In this document: positions 42,419 through 51,289 of the stretch, piece by piece
Numbering within the stretch: the stretch's first letter is position 1
How the letters are laid out: every line of letters begins with the position of its first letter
Assembly: GCA_948144175.1 (NCBI GenBank)
Contig: CANXME010000383.1
Coordinates: 40,056-104,055, forward strand
Source of the DNA: Closterium sp. NIES-65
Taxonomy: Eukaryota; Streptophyta; Zygnematophyceae; Desmidiales; Closteriaceae
DNA: 64,000 bases
Direction of reading: 5' to 3'
Position numbers and translations under genes: made by a program
The notes under the pieces: model-generated
Seen by the model: the letters and a program-made list of their open reading frames with translations, nothing else
Database searches by the model: none
What the model was told of the DNA's origin: nothing

Positions 42419-42882
42419 AGAATCCAATCCTCCTCCGTGACCGTTCCACCGAGGTCCATGAACGTTTCCCCGAGTTCCTCCACACGAGTCGCATACTCGT
42501 GCATCGATTCGCCCGCGCGCATCTTCACCGTGTAGAACGCATTTCGGGCTAGGATCTTGCCGTGGAGAGTCTTGTTCACGTGGATAGTCTCGAGCCGCTT
42601 CCACGCTTCATGCGCCGACGCTTCGAGCTTGATGCACATGCGCACCGAGCTCACGAGATTGATGCCGATGCGTGATTTCAACGTAGCGAACGCCTTTTGG
42701 TCCTTCTTCTTCCATGTCGTGATGCCGCTCTCGTCGTCCGGCTTCTTCTCCGTTCCATCGAAGAAACCCCAAAGTCCTCCCTCCATCATGAGCACTTGGA
42801 ACTTAAACTTCCACGCGGAGTAGTTTTGTCCCGTGAAAATCGGTACCGCCGACGTGTCGAACATCGTCGCGGTTGCCAAGGG
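42419..42882 (-). pseudogene. Element E gag central (UBN2) part
   Basis: Middle third of the E gag, isolated between insertions G and F. Minus-strand reading: TMFDTSAVPIFTGQNYSAWK, FQVLMMEGGLWGFFDG, ARNAFYTVKMRAGESMHEYA and RVEELGETFMDLGGTVTEED. This is the typical Ty1/copia gag UBN2 domain, open throughout. It joins at 42419 (AGAAT) to 35608 across F and at 42882 to 54217 across G. Confidence 0.87.
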
Positions 42883-43010
42883 TGTCAAACTTATATGATC
42901 TAGCCTGTGTAGGCTGTAGCGGTTTAGATACTAAGGGGTACACAATTCTAGGGTTTCATATTTGTATCACTTTCATTCCTTAGTGATTCATTCTCGTTCT
43001 AAGTTTCTCA
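42883..43010 (+). repeat. Element G 5' LTR
   Basis: 128 bp, TGTCAAACTTATATG to AAGTTTCTCA, same subfamily as the A LTR. Primer site TGGTATCAAGCAGGTTCCC follows at 43011-43029. Confidence 0.9.
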
Positions 43011-43253
43011 TGGTATCAAGCAGGTTCCCTAGTGGGAACTCTCCTAGGGCCCACCAAGATCGAGTTTTTTTTTCCTGCCCGGGGCGCGCGTTGTCCCCTG
43101 CCCGAGGCGCGCCTAGTGTTCTGCCCCTAGCGGCCCGTCGCGCCCTCCTTAGCGGCCCCGTCGTGCCCTCCTTAGCGGCCCGTCGCGCCGCCCTTAGCGG
43201 CCCTGTCGCCGCCCTTTCAGCGGCCCCGTCGCCGCCCTTTCAGCGGCCCCGTC

Positions 43254-44121
43254 TGTTAGAGACTAAGGACGGAGTCTATGAAGATTAGGTGTCTAAATTT
43301 CTCAAAAATCGTTGGCTTAGAATTCTGGACAGAAAAGTTGCGCTCACAAGAAACGCCGCCGACAAAAAACGCACTGTCAAAACTTCACCAATTTCAGATA
43401 TGTTGTAGCTCTAGTTTGTGGATACATTTTCCTGGTTGAATCGTACAGAAAGGTGAAGTATTTCTTGAGTTATCAATTTTGGCGCACTAGGGGGTATGCT
43501 GCCATGGAATCTTAACTCAATCACAAAGTTCTTATAATTACCACACAAAAAATGTTAGAGTAGCACTAAACCAGGTGGAAGGGATGAGGAGGATGAGAGG
43601 GAAGGTCCCAAGAGTGTCCCCAACCAAGGAAACCCCATGCCACACAATTCCCTTCCCCATAGGCAACCCAACTTTGACCTTTGTCACTATCCCAACCTCC
43701 ACAATCCACCTCAACCCAACTTGGCCACACTTGCCAACCTGGTTTGGTTTCTCCCAACCATTTGGCAGCAAATACAGTAGAAAAGACGAATTTCCCAACC
43801 CCCAAAAGTCTGTACCCCATATTGAGTCAACCCCGCAACTTCCCACAGTTGCCACAATCAAATATGAAAAGCATACGAACTCCAACGTTCGTAACTTTCT
43901 TGTTCGTGCTCCGATTGAAGCGATACTTGGTTCGTCGGAAAGCTCTCGAGCAGAGGAGTCACTTCAGACATCTGCTCAAGCCAAATAACATTCACACACA
44001 CTCAGAAAATTCAAACCACACAAAACACAATTTCTTGCGCACGCTCACACCTTGCATGCAGCGCACGAACATATGATGGGAGGCAGACAGACGTGAATGC
44101 AGATGATAGCATCACATAACA
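43254..44121. mobile_element. Solo LTR J (868 bp)
   Basis: An 868-bp block starting TGTTAGAGAC and ending CACATAACA interrupts the GC-rich G leader. It is flanked by CCGTC at 43249-43253 and 44122-44126. Its AT-rich composition, TG...CA ends and 5-bp duplication fit a solo LTR left by LTR-LTR recombination. The host repeat contains CCGTC anyway, so the duplication alone is weak, but sister leaders lack this block. No related full element is in the window. Confidence 0.7.
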
Positions 44122-44640
44122 CCGTCGCCGCCCTCTCAGCGGCCCCGTTGCCGCCCTTTCAGCGGCCCCGTTGCCGCCTCTTAGCGGCCTCATCGCCGCC
44201 CTTCAGCGGCCCCGTCGCCGCCCCTTTCCATGGCCCCGTCGCCGCCCCTTTCCGCGGCCCCGTCGCCGCCTCCCCCCTTTCAGCGGCCCCGTCGCCGCCC
44301 TTTCAGCGGCCCCGTCGCCGCCCTTTCAGCGGCCCCGTCGCCGCCCTTTCAGCGGCCCCGACGCCGCCCTCTCAGCGGCCTCGTCGCCGCCCTTTCAGCG
44401 GCCTCGTCGCCGCCTCTTAGCGGCCTTGTCGCCGCCCTTCAGCGGCCCCGTCGCCGCCCTTTAGCGGCCCCGTCGCCGCCCCTTTCCGTGGCCCCGTCGC
44501 CACCACTTTCCGCGGCCCCGTCGCCGCCCCTACTCGGCCTCGTCGCCGCCCCTTTCGGCGGCCTCGTCGCCGTCCTGCAGCGGCCCCGTCGCCGCTCCTT
44601 CGCGACAGCGACGCCGCCCTTCACGGCCCCGCCGAGCCTC
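44122..44640 (+). repeat. Element G leader tandem repeat (about 23 bp)
   Basis: About 20 units near GCCGCCCTTTCAGCGGCCCC plus GTC; the same array begins at 43195-43253 before J. Several frames stay open over hundreds of bases but encode only simple Pro/Ala/Arg repeats. Confidence 0.82.
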
Positions 44641-44915
44641 CTTCGCTGCCAAGCCGCTGAGCCGCCTTTGCCGCCGAGCCGCCTTTGCCGCCGAGCCGCG
44701 GAGCCGCCTTTGCCGCCGAGCCGCAGAGCCGCCGAGCCGCATTGCAGCCGAGCCGCAGAGCCGCCGGGCCGCCGCAGCTGAGACGCCACCGTCACTACAG
44801 TAGCGGCCCTGTCCCTGCCGACCTGCCCCGGACCGCCTCACTTGCCTGGTAAGAGCACCGCCTCTGCCACTGCACTGCCCTACCCCACTGTGCTCACTGC
44901 CTGTCTACTGCTGTC

Positions 44916-45918
44916 ATGGCCACCCTCAGTGTTCTCACCTTTGACGCTGAGGGTCGTGCTGTTGACTTTGAGGTCTGGGTAGATGATATGCAGCTTTTCC
45001 TACAGTGCGATAGAACAGACGGTCTCTCCCTGTTTGACCTCACCTCTGGTGCCTCTCGTGCCCCTGCTGCTGATGCTGACGCCACTGTTCGCTCACAGTG
45101 GGCCACGCGCGATGCTGCTGCTCGCCTTGCTGTGCGCCGCCACTTACTGACCGCTGAGCGCGCGCATTTTAGTCAGTACATGAGTGCTAAGACCTTGTAC
45201 GGCGCTGTCGTTGCACGCTACTCTTCCCCTGCCACTGCTGCCCTTAGTCGCCTCATACTGCCGTACCTCTTCCCTGACCTCGCCGCTTTTCCCACAGTCG
45301 CTGACCTCATTACGCACCTTCGCACTAGTGTCATTCGCTACCGCGCTGCGCTTCTTGCAGAGTTATGCGCCAAGAACCCCCCCCCTATGTACATCATCCT
45401 CTACTACATAGTCACCCGACTCCCTGACACCCTTCGCTCGGTCAGGGACCACTTCTTCTCTGTTTGCCCCACCACCCTCACCGGTGACCTCCTCGAGGAG
45501 CGCCTCCTAGCAGCAGAAAAGAGTATAGTCGCTGTAGGAGCCTCTCGTGGTGACCCTCGTACCCCTGTCTTTGAGGGGTGCTCCCCCTCCCCCCTCTTGC
45601 CCTTTGTTGCCTCTGCTGCTGCGGCCGACCTCGTTGGTCTTGAGTCGGTCGGCGCGGCGTCTGCCCCTAGCGGGAGACGCCGCTCAGGCAAGGGCAAGGA
45701 GGGCAAGGGCACTGGAGGAGCTGGCGGGGGCGGTGGAGGCGGCGGTGGAGGCGACGGAGGGGGTGGGGGTGGCGGTTTGAGTGGTGGCGGGGGTGGGGGC
45801 GCTAGTGGCGGCAGTGGAGGCGGAGGAGGCGGCAGTAGTGGCGGTGCGGGCGGAGGTGGCGGAGGTGAAGGCGGTGGTGGAGGTAGCGGCGGCGGAGGTG
45901 GAGCTGGTCGGGGCGGCG
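44916..45918 (+). pseudogene. Element G gag
   Basis: Opens MATLSVLTFDAEGRAVDFEV and stays open through the capsid-like region (FLQCDRTDGLSLFDLTSGAS, LPYLFPDLAAFPTVADLITH), the nine-base C run (45377-45385, in frame), MYIILYYIVTRLPDTLRSVR and the Gly-rich tail. It ends where minus-strand element H joins at about 45919. The remaining frame to 46127 is antisense H protease, not gag. The finger and LREWY module are missing, deleted along with the left end of H. It is the only gag of the MATPSV subfamily in the window that is open through the C run apart from B. Confidence 0.84.
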
Positions 45919-47572
45919 GGACCGTAGGACAGGGGAGGACAGTGGAGGAGGTTGCAAGGACCGGACCCCCAGAAGAGTCAGCGAGGGAGACTGCAACCGG
46001 CCGAGCAAGCTGCTCAAGGGCCGTGCGGTCACAAAAGAAACAGCGAGAAGCACCTGAGTCCAGTGTGAAGGTGTGTAGTGCCTCAGTCGGCTCAGTACCA
46101 GGGGGCGCAGACTCACTAGTCGCTTGAGCGGTAGCCTCACTAGTACCTGGGGTAGCAGACACTCTAGCACCTAGAGCGGCAGCCTCACTGGTCCGAATGC
46201 CCGGGTCGGGCGGAACACGCAGGTACTGAGCACCCTCTCCACTAATAGACATCACATACATGGCAGTGAGAATAGCATCAAAGTCTAGTGCAAAGATATC
46301 AATGTTTTTCTTTATCAGATCAGCCCAGCGGGGCAGCTCAGTGGCCTCAGGAAACTGAGTGCGCCAAGCGTCATTGAGGCGAGAGAAGCAGCGCTGTGTG
46401 GGGTGAGCCCTCCCACACGTCTGACCAGTGCGGTCACCAGTGCGGATAACGTACGTGCAGCTAAGGCCACCCCCCCCCCCCCCCCCCCCCCCCGTGCTGA
46501 GAGTACCACTCACGGAGCTCCTAGGGCGACGAAGTGTGCTGCTGGCTCTGGCCACTGCCAGCGCCTCCACGACCACCACTGCCGCCGCCAACTCCTCGAC
46601 CACCCCCTCCCCTGCCGCTGCCGCATCCACCGCCGCCCCAACCACCACCCCCGCCCCTGCCACTTCCCCCGCCGCTGCCGCCACCACCCCCACCGCTGCC
46701 ACTAGCCCCTCCAGCCCCACCACCACCCCCACCGCCGCCACCACCCCCACCATCGCCTCCCTCGCCGTCAATTCCGCCTCCCTTGCCCCCTTTGCCCTTG
46801 CCGCTGCAGCGCCAGCTCGAAGCCGACGCAGTCCCGACCTTCTCAGCACCAAGGAGGTCGACAGCAAAAGCAGAGGCTACAAAGGGAAGAAGGGGGGAAG
46901 GGGAACACCCCTCGAAGAAAGGGGTGCGGGGGTCGCCACGAGAGGCACCTACAGCGACTATGCTAGCCTCAGCTGCAAGTAGTTCCTTCTCGAGGAGGGC
47001 AATGGTGAGCTCAGTGGGGCAGCGAGCTAGGAAGTGGTCCCTGACAGCACGTAGAGAGTTAGGGAGGCGGGTGACTAGGTGGTAGAGAGTGAGCCAGACG
47101 GGGGGGGGGGGTTCGTGGCAAGAAACTCATCAGGCATAGCGGCACGGAAGCGGGCCTCACTAGTACGGAGGTGCGTGATGAGGTCAGCGACTGTGTGGAA
47201 GGAGGCGAGGTCGGGGAACAAGTAGGGGAGTGAGAGACGGCCTAGCGCGGCAGAGGCAGGTGAGGAGTAGCGGGCAACGACAGCAGTGTACAGTGCCTGT
47301 ACAGTCTTATGCTGGCCAAAGTGCTCACGCTCATCTATCGGCAGGGAGTTGCGAATAGCAAAGCGAGCGTGGGCGTCACGAGTCTGCCACTGTGAGCGGG
47401 CAGTGCTGTCAGCAGTAGCAGCAGGGGCAGTGGCATGGCCTAGGGCGTGATCGTACAGTGAGATGTCCTCCTTGGCAGTGAGATGTAGGAAGAGGTGCAG
47501 GTCATCTAGCCAGGTGTCAAACTTCATTGGGCGGCCCTCAGTATCGAAAGTTAGTACAGGAGGGCTAGCCAT
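45919..47572 (-). pseudogene. Element H gag and protease N-terminal part
   Basis: Gag starts MASPPVLTFDTEGRPMKFDT (ATG 47570-47572). It shifts frame at a 12-base G run (47100-47111), then gives a Gly-rich tail and an LREWY-like block. A run of about 25 C on the plus strand (46470-46495) lies just before the finger CTYVIRTGDRTGQTC, GRAH, PTQRC. The protease follows with HTFTLDSGASRCFF and breaks off at the G junction. Confidence 0.83.
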
Positions 47573-47649
47573 AGTAGCAGTAGGAGCAGCAGTATAGTAG
47601 AAGGAGCAGTAGCAGTAGGTGCACCCTAAAAGCAGTAGGCAGCGCGACA

Positions 47650-48340
47650 TAGGTAGGGCGGCTCGGTCCAGAAAGGGTGCTCAGTACGGGCGGCGTGGTT
47701 CAGTTCAAGTAGGGCGGCGCGGCTCGGTTCGGGCGGCTCGGCTCGGCTCGAGCTGGGCGGCTCGGTTCGGGCGGCTCGGTTCGGGTGGCCTGGTTCTGGT
47801 GGGGCCGTGGCTGTCGCGTGCGGGGCGCTAAGGGGCTTCGCGTGGGGTCGACGGGGCCGCTAAAGGGTGAGCGCGCGGGGTCTACGGGGCTGATGGGGCC
47901 GCTAAGGGACGGCGCGCGGGGTCGACGGGGCCAGCGGGGCCTCTAGGCGGGGCGCACGTGGGGTCGACAGGGCCAGCGAAGCCTCTAGGCGGGGCCGACG
48001 CGACCTCTAGGAGGGGCGTGCGCGGGGTCGACGGGCCGACGGTGCCTCTAGGTGGGGCTGACGGGGCCTCTAAATGGGGCGCGCGGGCCGACGGGGCCTC
48101 TAGGTGGGGCCGAAAACGCCTCTTGGTGGGGTGCGCGGGCCGACGGGGCCTCTAGGTGGGGCCGACGGGGCCTTTAGGTGGGGCGCACTCGGGGTCGACG
48201 GGCCGACGGGGCCTCTAAGGGGCGGCGCGCGGGTCGCTAAGGGGCCGTTAAAAGAGGGGCACTTGGGGAGGCGCTCGAGGGCGCTCCGACAGTGAGGCGC
48301 ACGAGGGCGCTAGTAGGCAGTCAGCAGTGGTGGGCCCTAA
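47650..48340 (-). repeat. Element H leader repeats
   Basis: GC-rich leader with repeated GACGGGGCCTCTAGGTGGGG units of irregular 30-45 bp spacing. No gene supported. Confidence 0.7.
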
Positions 48341-48377
48341 GAAATCGGTCCTAGCGAAGGACCTGCTCTTTATACCA

Positions 48378-48501
48378 TGTTAGAGAATGAATCGTTGAAT
48401 TGAAAGAGAAGTGAGTACAAGTACCTAAACCTAGAATTGTGTACCCCCTGAAGGCTAACCCACTGTAGCCTAAACAAATACAACATATATAATGTTTGAC
48501 A
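48378..48501 (-). repeat. Element H 5' LTR
   Basis: 124 bp; minus-strand start TGTCAAACATTATATATG, end CATTCTCTAACA. Same architecture as the other short LTRs but a separate subfamily. Confidence 0.85.
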
Positions 48502-49089
48502 CCAGGTGCTGGTGAGTCTGCGCTCTCAGGTACCGCGTCGGCTCCAGCCACCCACACCTTCACCCTTGACTCGGGTGCTTCCTGCTCCTTTTTTCGAGAC
48601 CGCACCACGCTTACGCCGCTTAGTCGGCCAGTGGCAGTCTCCCTGGCAAACCCCTCTGGGGGTCCTGTCCTTGCCAACTTCTCCACTATTCTACCGTGTC
48701 CGGCGGCCCCTTCTGGCACCCTGTCATGTCTTTACCTCCCCTCGTTCTCTACGAACTTGGTGAGTGGTGCTGACCTCCATGATGGAGGGGTTCACCAGTT
48801 CACTCCTGCGAGTCAGCGAGTGACCCACTGTACCTGTGCTCGGACGGGCCGTCACTTGGCCACGTTTACCCGTGAGCCGGGGTCGAGCCTGTACACACTG
48901 ACTACTGAGTCTCCTCCGGTCGCTGAGTCTGCTCAGGTAGCCGCGTCGGGTCAGGTGTCTGCTGCGGCGTCCAGGTCTGGTCCTAAGTCTGCCCCTTGCT
49001 CGTGTCGTCTTCTGTCTCACCAGAATCTCCTCTGGCACCACTGCCTTGGTCACCCCTCCCTGCCTCGTCTTCGCGCCATGGCCTCCCGT
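48502..49089 (+). pseudogene. Element G protease and start of integrase
   Basis: Open frame resuming after H: the protease HTFTLDSGASCSFF, conserved STNLVSGADLHDGGVHQFTP, and the GAG-pre-integrase block LLSHQNLLWHHCLGHPSLPR up to AMASR. At 49089 gypsy element I interrupts it. The last five bases CCCGT are repeated at 53140-53144, where the integrase frame continues with VLVSGLPRS in the expected phase by comparison with the sister copies. Confidence 0.86.
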
Positions 49090-49472
49090 TGTGAGAGTAC
49101 GACGGCTTATGCCAGCTATGCTTGCTTGCCTTTACTTTATCATGCTATTTCTAGCATAGGATAATCATATGCATGCATGAATTGCTTGATTTCCTAGGCT
49201 AGGTGCTTTCCTATATTTTATTATAGTTATAGCACCGAGCTAGGTTGCGTGCACCGAATTCTGGCTTTTCGGTTGCCACCGAATTGCCTTCTACCGAATT
49301 CGGTAAGGATCTGTTCGGGACGCTTCGCGACCCGCGGAACCTTCGCGTAACACCTGGTTACGGGGCCTTGTGTCGAGCCTATATATAGCCTCGTGTTGTA
49401 CCCAGGTGGACATTCAATTCAATTCAATTCAATTTGAATCATCTTTTCTGAGCTCGATCCCAGATCCTCACA
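49090..49472 (+). repeat. Element I 5' LTR
   Basis: About 383 bp from TGTGAGAGTACGACGG to ATCCTCACA. It holds a TATA-like TATATATAG at 49380-49388 and a short (CAATT)n run at 49412-49434. The primer-site match GTATCAGAGCG follows at 49476-49486. The first 136 bp recur at 53004-53139 with one or two changes. Confidence 0.82.
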
Positions 49473-49901
49473 CTTAGTATCAGAGCGGGTCTACACGCGA
49501 GGTCTTCAACCGCTTAGTTCCGGCCTTTAAAAACCGCGGGGGCGACGACGAAAGCGCCGATACGGGTATGTAAAACCAGTTCCGCGCAATTTTTCTAAGT
49601 CCCCCTCGATTCGGTTTTCGAACACCCCTCAGATTTACTGGTGGAAAGGTTGGAGTTTCGGCCGTTCGATTGAGTTTCATCTCAACGGCCCAGAGAATTT
49701 CACCCAAAAAGGTTGGAATTTGGAGCGTCGGATCGATTTTCTCCTCAACGGCCAAGATCGGACGCGAATTTTGCCTAAGGGAGATTTACGCAACCTACAG
49801 AATTCGCGCTCGTCGATTCTACAGTCAATTTGACTCGCAGTAAGTCGACCAGCACCTAGAATTCGATTCTTTTCGTCGCGCATCTTCCTGTAAATCGCCA
49901 A

Positions 49902-51265
49902 ATGGAGGGAAAAGGAGATATTTCAGTACAGAAAATCTCGGAGTTACGTGCTGAGCATAAGCAAATACGTGCAGCGCTTCCACGACTCGAAAAACTCCTT
50001 GCGAACCAGTCGGCAACCGCCACAGCAGCAGCGACAACAGTAGTAGCAGCAGCAGCGGCTACACCGACAATTCTACATGCGACAACGGCAGCAGCTACAG
50101 TTAACCTCGAAGTAGTGAAGCCGAGGCTACCGGAGGCGTTCGATCCTACACTAAAAAGGAATGACGTTCGTCGATTTGTAGCTGAACTCGAAATTTACTT
50201 CGAAGCCGTTAGATGCACGACCCGACAAAAGACGCAATGCGCATACGGCTCGCAGCAACACTGTTACGAGGCCCAGCTCTAGAGTGGATCAACAACAGAA
50301 TAGTCCAAGGCGAGGGGACGTGGGCGCAGGTTCCGGCAGCACTGATCGAACAGTTCGACACGCTGAACAGTAGCTACTACGGAACACGACGCAACAAGCC
50401 AACTAGTGGCATGGGGCGATTGGCACCACCCACGACTGCCGACCCAATGGAGAACGACGAGGGCGATGTGGAGCAGCGGCTAGCAAATAATGACACGTGC
50501 AAATTTTGCGGCGCTACTGGACATCGTATCTTGGCGTGTTGGAAAATGAAGAGAAGGTGTGCGGAGCTGAAGGACAAGAACAGTGCGGCACCCCCGAAGC
50601 AGAAAACGGACAACGTGGCAACTTCGGAGAGGGCGAAAAAAGGAGAATATGGTGGCGCAAATTTAAAACGTCACGACCAGCCGGCACCAGGGGAAATCGC
50701 CGAGACTAATGGAGGATCCGCAAAACAAGACCCTGCACCGACCGGGAAACTCCAGCCGTATACCCCGACAAGTAAGAATATTACTTCTCGTGGGTTTCAA
50801 GCCTTTATTAAGGGAGAGTTAGAAATTAAACCGGTACCGTGTATTATGGGGACCCTACTCCAGAGCGCTAATACGGGTCGAGCGTTCCGAGGAGTTAATA
50901 TTCTCTCCCAGCAGCACTGTTTAAAGGCTCCCTGTTCCCCACAGATGAAGCCTACACAGCTGCAAAGGCTTAGTGGAAGGTTCCAGGCCCAAGAGAAGCC
51001 GAATTGGCCTCGGATAAATCCTTCTAACCTTTCTCAGTTGAAAACTGATACTGAAGCTGCATCTTTGAGCGCAGGACCTAGGGATAACATATTCGACGTA
51101 CCCTACGATCCTATAAGCGATACCATCTACGGATACTCGGAGCAGCAGCAACCACTAGTACTCGAGGTGATCTGCAACGGGCGTCGCCTCCAGGCCCTGG
51201 TGGACAGTGGTGCGTCCCACTCGGTGTGCGACCGCGGGACGTTGGAGAAAATTGGAGAATCCTAA
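49902..51265 (+). pseudogene. Element I gag and protease
   Basis: Gag opens MEGKGDISVQKISELRAEHK and includes a coiled-coil-like N-terminus, an Ala/Thr-rich stretch and LEVVKPRLPEAFDPTLKRND. A frameshift at about 50213-50280 moves it to the frame 50213-51265 (ALEWINNRIVQGEGTWAQV). A classical CCHC knuckle CKFCGATGHRILAC lies near 50500. The C-terminal end has the protease LQALVDSGASHSVCD and stops at TAA 51263-51265. Between knuckle and protease the sequence is long and poorly conserved to my eye. Confidence 0.82.
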
Positions 51266-51289
51266 GAAGAAACCCAGTTTACAGCAACG

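Larger units (their letters stand above)
45919..48501 (-). mobile_element. Truncated copia element H inside G (minus strand)
   Basis: Only the 5' part of a D-like element remains: 5' LTR 48378-48501, primer site 48361-48377 (minus TGGTATAAAGAGCAGGT), leader, gag from 47572, finger, and protease up to VLPCPTVP at about 45919. It joins there directly to the Gly-rich tail of G gag in opposite orientation, with a short GCGG microhomology. The missing H 3' part and about 500 bp of G suggest a deletion after insertion. No duplication can be checked. Confidence 0.85.

Noticed and set aside
45919-46127. C-terminal extension of the element G gag frame
   Set aside because: It is the antisense strand of the element H protease region, read by chance after the junction.
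49090-49225. Treating element I LTRs as only 136 bp long
   Set aside because: This would explain the 3' end, but the TATA box, TCACA end and primer-site match all lie downstream to 49472, so a 383-bp LTR with a truncated 3' copy fits better.
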